Assembly: GCA_023404095.1 (NCBI GenBank) | Contig: JAEYDD010000067.1 | Coordinates: 186,001-250,000 of the forward strand | Origin: Pseudomonadota bacterium | GTDB taxonomy: Bacteria; Pseudomonadota; Alphaproteobacteria; Rhizobiales; Rhizobiaceae | Direction: 5' to 3' | DNA: 64,000 nucleotides | Shown: piece after piece, positions 59,434 to 64,000 of the stretch | How positions within the stretch are numbered: position 1 is the first letter of the stretch | Layout of the letters: each line of letters starts with the position of its first letter | Notes under the pieces: generated by a model | The model's input: only the letters and a program-made list of their open reading frames with translations | Databases searched by the model: none | What the model was told of the DNA's origin: nothing | Program-made: the position numbers and the translations under genes

Positions 59434-60384
59434 ATGGACGAAAAGAACAGCACGCCCGCGGCGGCGAACGGCGATTCGTTGCAGGGGTTTCTCTTCGCGC
59501 TGACGGCCTATCTGCTCTGGGGCTTTCTGCCCTTCTTCATGAAGGCGGTAGCCCACATCCCGTCGACGGAAGTGGTCGCCCACCGTATCCTGTGGTCGGT
59601 GCCGATCGCCGGCCTAGTGCTCGTTGTGCTTGGTCGCACGTCCGAGGTCCGCACGGCACTGCGTACGCCGCGTATGCTGGCGATGGCCTGCCTGACGGCC
59701 GCGCTGGTCACCGTGAACTGGGGCATCTATGTCTGGGCGATCGGCGCAGGGCGCGCCATCGAGACGGCGCTCGGTTACTACATCAACCCGCTCTTTTCCA
59801 TCTTTCTCGGTGCCGTGCTACTGAAGGAAAAGCTTACCCGGGCGCAGATCGTGGCGATCGGCCTGGCCGCGACGGCCGTCGCCGTGCTGGCCATTGAGGC
59901 CGGGGGACTGCCATGGGTCTCGCTTGCGCTTTGCATCTCCTGGGGCTTCTACGCCTTCTTCCGCAAGACGCTGCCGATTGGCCCCAATCAGGGCTTCTTT
60001 CTGGAAGTGCTGTTGTTGAGCGTTCCCGCGGTCGGCTACATCATCTGGCTCGAAACGACGGGCAGCGGTCATTTCGGGGATACAGGTATGACCGATCTGC
60101 TGCTGTTGCTGGCAAGCGGCGTGGTCACCGCGGTGCCGCTGATGGTCTATGCCAACGGTGCCAAGCTCCTGAAGCTCTCGACGATCGGCATCATGCAGTA
60201 CATTGCGCCGACGATGATCTTCATCATCGCCATCTTCGTCTTCCACGAACCTTTCGGCCATGCCCAGATGCTGGCCTTCGCCCTGATATGGGCGGCCCTC
60301 ATCATCTATTCCGGATCGATGTTGCGAACCGCGCGCGCCCAGCGCGCGCGGGCAATGAAGGCGGTGCCCAAGCCGGCGCAATGA
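59434..60384 (+). CDS. rarD: RarD-type EamA transporter
   Basis: A 316-residue inner-membrane protein with ten predicted segments and the RarD/EamA signature. It opens LFALTAYLLWGFLPFFMKAV, followed by STEVVAHRILWSVPIAGLVL, NWGIYVWAIGAGRAIETALG YYINPLF and GLPWVSLALCISWGFYAFFR KTLP. RarD resembles chloramphenicol-sensitive proteins and drug/metabolite exporters; its substrate is unknown in rhizobia. It lies alone and converges on the LOG-family gene. Confidence 0.92.
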   Translation: MDEKNSTPAAANGDSLQGFLFALTAYLLWGFLPFFMKAVAHIPSTEVVAHRILWSVPIAGLVLVVLGRTSEVRTALRTPRMLAMACLTAALVTVNWGIYVWAIGAGRAIETALGYYINPLFSIFLGAVLLKEKLTRAQIVAIGLAATAVAVLAIEAGGLPWVSLALCISWGFYAFFRKTLPIGPNQGFFLEVLLLSVPAVGYIIWLETTGSGHFGDTGMTDLLLLLASGVVTAVPLMVYANGAKLLKLSTIGIMQYIAPTMIFIIAIFVFHEPFGHAQMLAFALIWAALIIYSGSMLRTARAQRARAMKAVPKPAQ

Positions 60385-60423
60385 TCTGGCGCACCGGGGG
60401 CGTTGCGGTGAAACGGCGCACGG

Positions 60424-61044
60424 CTAAAGCCGCGCGACGATCCCCGCCTCGCCTTCGCGGTCAACGGTATTCGACCAGTGGTCGATGAGGGCGGGAACGA
60501 TCTGGTCCGCCTCGTCCACGACGATCGGCTGGACGAGATGGGCGGCATGCACGAAGCCGGCATCAGCCATGTGGCGGATCAGCTTCAGCATAGGGTCCCA
60601 GAAGCCGCCGATATTGGCGAACACGATCGGCTTGCGGTGGCGGCCGAGCTGCGCCCAGGTCATCACCTCGACGATTTCCTCCAGCGTGCCGATGCCGCCG
60701 GGAAGGGCGACGAAGGCATCGGCGCGCTCGAACATCTTGTGTTTCCGCTCGTGCATGTCGGCGGTGATGATGAGTTCGGAGAGCTGGCCGAGAGAGTGCC
60801 GCGTGGCCTCCATATCGACGAGGAATTGCGGTATAATGCCTGTCACCCGGCCGCCTGCGGAAAGGACCCCGCTTGCGACGGCACCCATGATTCCCTTGGT
60901 GCCCCCGCCATAGACGAGGCGAAGGTGATTCGTGGCAATCGAGCGCCCGAGCGAGCGACCGGCATTGATGTAGGCGGAATCGCGGCCCGGCTGGGATCCG
61001 CAATAGACGCATATGGCTCTGATCGGCATGGTTTCTTCGTTCAT
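60424..61044 (-). CDS. LOG-family (TIGR00730) Rossmann-fold nucleotide hydrolase
   Basis: A 206-residue protein of the Lonely-Guy family, which removes ribose 5'-phosphate from nucleoside monophosphates and in plants activates cytokinins. Motifs: ICVYCGSQPGRDSAYINAGR, LVYGGGTKGIMGAVASGVL, HERKHKMFERADAFVALPGG IGTLEE with the PGGxGTxxE signature. Two ATGs (61044, 61029) are possible. In bacteria it is usually a housekeeping purine/pyrimidine nucleotide scavenger. A role in cytokinin release toward a plant is possible but unproven. Confidence 0.92.
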   Translation of the reverse strand: MNEETMPIRAICVYCGSQPGRDSAYINAGRSLGRSIATNHLRLVYGGGTKGIMGAVASGVLSAGGRVTGIIPQFLVDMEATRHSLGQLSELIITADMHERKHKMFERADAFVALPGGIGTLEEIVEVMTWAQLGRHRKPIVFANIGGFWDPMLKLIRHMADAGFVHAAHLVQPIVVDEADQIVPALIDHWSNTVDREGEAGIVARL

Positions 61045-61200
61045 GGTTCGATTGAGCCATCCCTGACCCGCGATGGTCAAGAAAAATGACGAAAAAGGCA
61101 TGCCGTCGCGGGTGCACGAGTGTCGCAAGCTTGTGCAAACCCTCGGAAATCGCTAGCAATTTAGCAGAATAAGCGGCGCTCTGCCTGGAGACAGTGAAAC

Positions 61201-63309
61201 ATGAAGCACAAGACCGGCCTGGTTGCATTGGGGGTACTGGCGGCAGCCACGGCGCTGATGGTGTTCTTCGTCCTTCCGAATCTCGAAAAGGACAAGGCGC
61301 CCGAGGCGCTGCAGGACACTGCGCAGACCACCGCACCGGCAGCCGAATCCAAGCCCGCCGCAACGACGACGACCGACGCCCAGGGTGCGCGCAGCGACGC
61401 AGCAGAAGGCGAGGCGGCCGCAACCGCAGCCGGTCAGACAGCCCCGCAGGCAGGCGCTGCGGGTCCGGCCTCGGCGTGGCAGACCCCGTCCTTCGACGTG
61501 TTGCGCGTGGAGCCGGACGGCTCCACTGTGGTCGCGGGCCGCGCGGAACCCAACAAGACGCTGCAGATCCTCAATGGCCAGACGGTGGTCGCGACGACCG
61601 CCGTCGGCCCCTCAGGCGAATTCGCCGCCGTCTTCGACAAGCCGCTGGCTGTCGGCGACCACGAGCTGACGTTGCGCATCCTGGGCGACGGCGGTGCCGC
61701 CAAGACCTCCGAGGAGGTTGCGACCGTCTCGATCCCGAAGGACAGCAGCGGCGAGCTGCTGGCCATGGTCGCCAAGCCCGGCGAGGCGAGCCGACTGATC
61801 ACCGTTCCGGACGAGACGCAGGCAGGGCAGGCGACTGCCGCTCCTGCGGCGGCCGGTGCAACCGCGACAGCAGCCGTCGGCCAGCCGGGCGATGCGGCCA
61901 CGGCGGTCAATGGCGCTTTGCAAGCCGAAACGGGCGCAACTGCGGTGTTGCAGCCGAACGTGCGCATCTCGGCCGTCGAGCTCGAGGGCGACAAGATGTT
62001 CGTGGCGGGCAGCTCTCGGGCCGGTTCGCTGGTGCGCATCTATGCCAACGATAAGCTTTTGGGTGAGATCAAGGCCGATCCGCAGGGCCGTTTCGTGGTT
62101 GATGGCGTCATGCCGCTTCCGGTCGGGCGCCACGTGATCCGGGCTGACGTGATGAGCGAAGACGCCTCCAGGGTGGAGCTGCGGGCATCCGTTCCCTTCG
62201 ATCGTCCCGAAGGCGAGCAGGTGGCCGTCGTGGCGCAGGAGCCGGCAACGGATGGTGCTGCGCTTACTCTCGGCCTGATCGACGCCGGTTCGTTCGACAA
62301 GCTCCGCGCGGAGGCGAACAAGGCGGTGGCGCTTTTGACCGGGCTTTACGCCAACGGCGCAGTCCCGACCGCCGAACAGCTCGCTGCGGCACGCTCCGCA
62401 ACCGAAATCGCGCTGCAGTCGCTTTCGGAATACAAGACGCCGGCAGGCAGCCCCGGCGAGGCGATTGCCGCCCGCACGGCCGCGGTTGCCGCCGAGGTGC
62501 TGGCAAAGCTGAAGACGTTGCCCGCCGATGCCGCAACCGTCGGCAAGTCGATCGGCCAGATCGAGACGGCGGTGAAGGACGCGCTGACACCGGCCAGCAA
62601 CGGCCAGGTGGCCGAACAGGCGCCGGCGCCGGCCGTTGATGTCGGCGCGCTGGAAAGCCGTGTGCTCGATCTTTCCCGCCGCTTCTCCGACCTGCTGGCC
62701 GACGCTGGAGCGACGCCTGAAATGCTCGCTGCTGCCCGCGTCGAACTCGAAGGTGCTCTCGGCCAGGTCGTCGGCTATGCGGCACCGACCGGTACCGATG
62801 CTGCAAGGCTGGCGCTCGTCGACAAGCTGAAGCTGTGGGCGCGTTCCGTCGTCGATGCGTTGTCGTCGGTGCCGGCAGATGCGCCTAAGGCGGCTTACAC
62901 AGGTGCGCTTGCAAGCCTGCAGGCGGCGCCGGAAGCGTTGTTGTCGTCCAAGGACATTGCCTCCGCCGGTAACGGTGAGCCGGCCATCGCACAGGCCGGC
63001 ACCGCGACCGATGCCGCATCGGTGACAAGCCAGGAGCAGGCGGCGGTCAGCCAGCCGCAGACGATTGAGCAGGCGCCGCTGAAGGAGAGCAAGAACTCCG
63101 TCATCATTCGCCGGGGCGACACGCTTTGGCAGATCGCCCGCCGCGTCTATGGCCAGGGCGTGCGCTATACGACGATCTACCTCGCCAACGAGGACCAGAT
63201 CACCGACCCCGACCGCATCCTGCCCGGCCAGATCTTCGGTGTTCCCGACAACGCCATGCCGGAGACGGAGGCGGAGGAAATTCACCGCAAGCATATGAAG
63301 GGCAACTGA
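61201..63309 (+). CDS. LysM-domain envelope protein, Ala-rich
   Basis: A 702-residue protein with one N-terminal membrane anchor (GLVALGVLAAATALMVFFVL) and a long Ala/Thr/Glu-rich linker to about 100. Two Ig-like or carbohydrate-binding-like segments follow (FDVLRVEPDGSTVVAGRAEP near 100-185 and VRISAVELEGDKMFVAGSSR near 257-335), then helical Ala-rich stretches. The C-terminal LysM domain is NSVIIRRGDTLWQIARRVYG, then YTTIYLANEDQITDPDRILP GQ. LysM binds peptidoglycan glycan chains. The layout fits a periplasmic bridge from inner membrane to cell wall. It resembles the LysM proteins common in Rhizobiales; the exact job is unknown. Confidence 0.85.
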   Translation: MKHKTGLVALGVLAAATALMVFFVLPNLEKDKAPEALQDTAQTTAPAAESKPAATTTTDAQGARSDAAEGEAAATAAGQTAPQAGAAGPASAWQTPSFDVLRVEPDGSTVVAGRAEPNKTLQILNGQTVVATTAVGPSGEFAAVFDKPLAVGDHELTLRILGDGGAAKTSEEVATVSIPKDSSGELLAMVAKPGEASRLITVPDETQAGQATAAPAAAGATATAAVGQPGDAATAVNGALQAETGATAVLQPNVRISAVELEGDKMFVAGSSRAGSLVRIYANDKLLGEIKADPQGRFVVDGVMPLPVGRHVIRADVMSEDASRVELRASVPFDRPEGEQVAVVAQEPATDGAALTLGLIDAGSFDKLRAEANKAVALLTGLYANGAVPTAEQLAAARSATEIALQSLSEYKTPAGSPGEAIAARTAAVAAEVLAKLKTLPADAATVGKSIGQIETAVKDALTPASNGQVAEQAPAPAVDVGALESRVLDLSRRFSDLLADAGATPEMLAAARVELEGALGQVVGYAAPTGTDAARLALVDKLKLWARSVVDALSSVPADAPKAAYTGALASLQAAPEALLSSKDIASAGNGEPAIAQAGTATDAASVTSQEQAAVSQPQTIEQAPLKESKNSVIIRRGDTLWQIARRVYGQGVRYTTIYLANEDQITDPDRILPGQIFGVPDNAMPETEAEEIHRKHMKGN

Positions 63310-63371
63310 GGGCCCGTCGCCTTTTCGCCGTCTTCAGCATTGCATCGCGCGGACGACGGTCCTATCTCACC

Positions 63372-63404
63372 AATGCGGCGTCCAGATCGGGCGCCGCATT
63401 TTTC
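63372..63404 (+). terminator. Intrinsic terminator after the LysM gene
   Basis: A perfect 9-bp stem AATGCGGCG / CGCCGCATT with an 11-base loop followed by TTTCTTG. It separates the LysM gene from the ABC exporter. Confidence 0.85.
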
Positions 63405-63446
63405 TTGAATAGGTGAGCCGGCAGCGGCCGGTCTGCGGAGGCGCGC

Positions 63447-64000
63447 ATGGCGGCCACGACGAAGAAGACGGTTTCGGCCGACAGCAGCAATCCCCTCGGC
63501 ACGCTGGTCAATCTGTGGCCGTATATGTGGCCGTCGGGCAGGCCGGACCTGAAGATGCGGGTGGTCTGGGCGACGGTGTTCCTGCTCGCTTCCAAGCTGG
63601 TGCTCCTCCTTGTGCCCTACTTCTTCAAGTGGGCGACCGACGCGCTGAACGGCCGGCTCGACGCGGTCGATATCCTGCCGTCGTTCCTGCTCGGCGCCGT
63701 CATGCTGGTGCTTGCCTACAATTTCGCCCGCATCCTCCAGGCCGGCCTCAACCAGCTTCGCGACGCGCTCTTTGCCAGCGTCGGGCAATATGCGGTGCGC
63801 CAGCTCGCCTATCGCACCTTTGTCCACCTGCACCGACTGTCGCTGCGCTTCCACCTCGAGCGGCGCACCGGCGGCCTGTCGCGCGTCATCGAGCGCGGTA
63901 CAAAGGGCATCGAGACGATCGTGCGCTTCACGATCCTCAACTCCATCCCCACGATCATCGAATTTCTGCTGACCGCGATCGTCTTCTGGGCGGGCTATGG
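63447..64000 (+). CDS. ATM1-type ABC exporter, N-terminal part (cut by window end)
   Basis: The first ~184 residues of a half-size ABC exporter. The membrane domain begins NPLGTLVNLWPYMWPSGRPD LKMRVVWATVFLLA. The ATM1-type signature HLHRLSLRFHLERRTGGLSR VIERGTKGIETIVRF marks the fifth helix and coupling region. ATM1/ABCB7 proteins export glutathione-linked sulfur or metal compounds and protect against metal and oxidative stress. The nucleotide-binding domain lies beyond the window, so Walker motifs cannot be checked. It follows the LysM gene after a terminator. Confidence 0.88.
   Translation, partial: MAATTKKTVSADSSNPLGTLVNLWPYMWPSGRPDLKMRVVWATVFLLASKLVLLLVPYFFKWATDALNGRLDAVDILPSFLLGAVMLVLAYNFARILQAGLNQLRDALFASVGQYAVRQLAYRTFVHLHRLSLRFHLERRTGGLSRVIERGTKGIETIVRFTILNSIPTIIEFLLTAIVFWAGY

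Noticed and set aside
56401..59583. 1060-codon open frame on the minus strand
   Set aside because: It runs antisense to cimA and two GFA genes; the composition is Arg/His/Asp/Gly-rich without domains, as expected for a shadow frame in high-GC DNA.

Overview
The window reads as chromosomal core DNA from an alphaproteobacterium of the Rhizobiales, most likely family Rhizobiaceae (Rhizobium, Shinella, Ensifer or Agrobacterium relatives). The evidence is high-GC coding DNA on both strands, RopA-type porins with the rhizobial CDAFGTGYFYI...TCLKIGGY signature, a BA14K protein, a second short FtsZ without the usual C-terminal tail, a single bifunctional RelA/SpoT homologue, a nadABC operon near a NadQ-type regulator, and a RIME-like palindrome inside the nad operon. 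Genus cannot be fixed by eye. I saw no prophage, transposase, CRISPR array, rRNA or plasmid replication gene.

Layout. 1-3.9 kb: the end of an oxidoreductase, an RTX calcium-binding protein, tRNA-Ser(GCU), a BA14K protein and small hypotheticals. 4.1-10 kb: ftsZ2 and a porin cluster (one porin plus a porin N-terminal fragment on the minus strand, two near-duplicate porins on the plus strand, separated by an AT-rich regulatory gap). 10-15 kb: alpha/beta hydrolase, soluble lytic transglycosylase, dapA and smpB. 15-23.5 kb: a NYN-domain protein, rpoZ, rsh, a DUF3563 microprotein, a DUF2062 protein, then acpS-lepB-rnc-era. 23.5-27 kb: a polyamine-type periplasmic binding protein overlapping a membrane GGDEF-EAL protein. 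27-34.7 kb: Cfa-like methyltransferase, an omptin protease, a small membrane protein, tex, a GAF-GGDEF cyclase, and a divergent ArsR/SRPBCC pair with a palindromic operator. 34.7-42.5 kb: L,D-transpeptidase lipoprotein, recO-thioesterase, a large DUF2339 membrane protein, a MOSC protein and an MFS transporter. 42.5-50.1 kb: nadA-nadB-nadC, sodC and, on the opposite strand, a tightly overlapping ygfZ-yfbR-phosphatase-nadQ operon. 50.1-54 kb: envelope hypotheticals, Nudix, SRAP and two tiny paralogous genes that automatic gene callers could miss. 54.2-64 kb: cysS followed by three tandem GFA/CENP-V genes, cimA, rarD, a LOG-family protein, a LysM protein and the start of an ATM1-type ABC exporter cut by the window edge.

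How the genes work together. Much of the window is housekeeping: lysine, NAD and isoleucine precursor synthesis, trans-translation, stringent response, protein export and RNA processing. Around it sit envelope functions (porins, transglycosylase, L,D-transpeptidase, LysM, omptin) and second-messenger signalling (ppGpp synthetase/hydrolase and two c-di-GMP proteins). The most interesting unit is the overlapping gene pair at 23.5-26.9 kb. It has the architecture of the Vibrio NspS-MbaA polyamine-sensing c-di-GMP module, with the amine-binding and phosphodiesterase residues recognisable in the sequence. Next in interest are the omptin with a complete catalytic set in an alphaproteobacterium, the degenerate-Nudix NadQ regulator with a matching palindrome upstream of nadA, and the pair of tiny YRPLGLKAV proteins.
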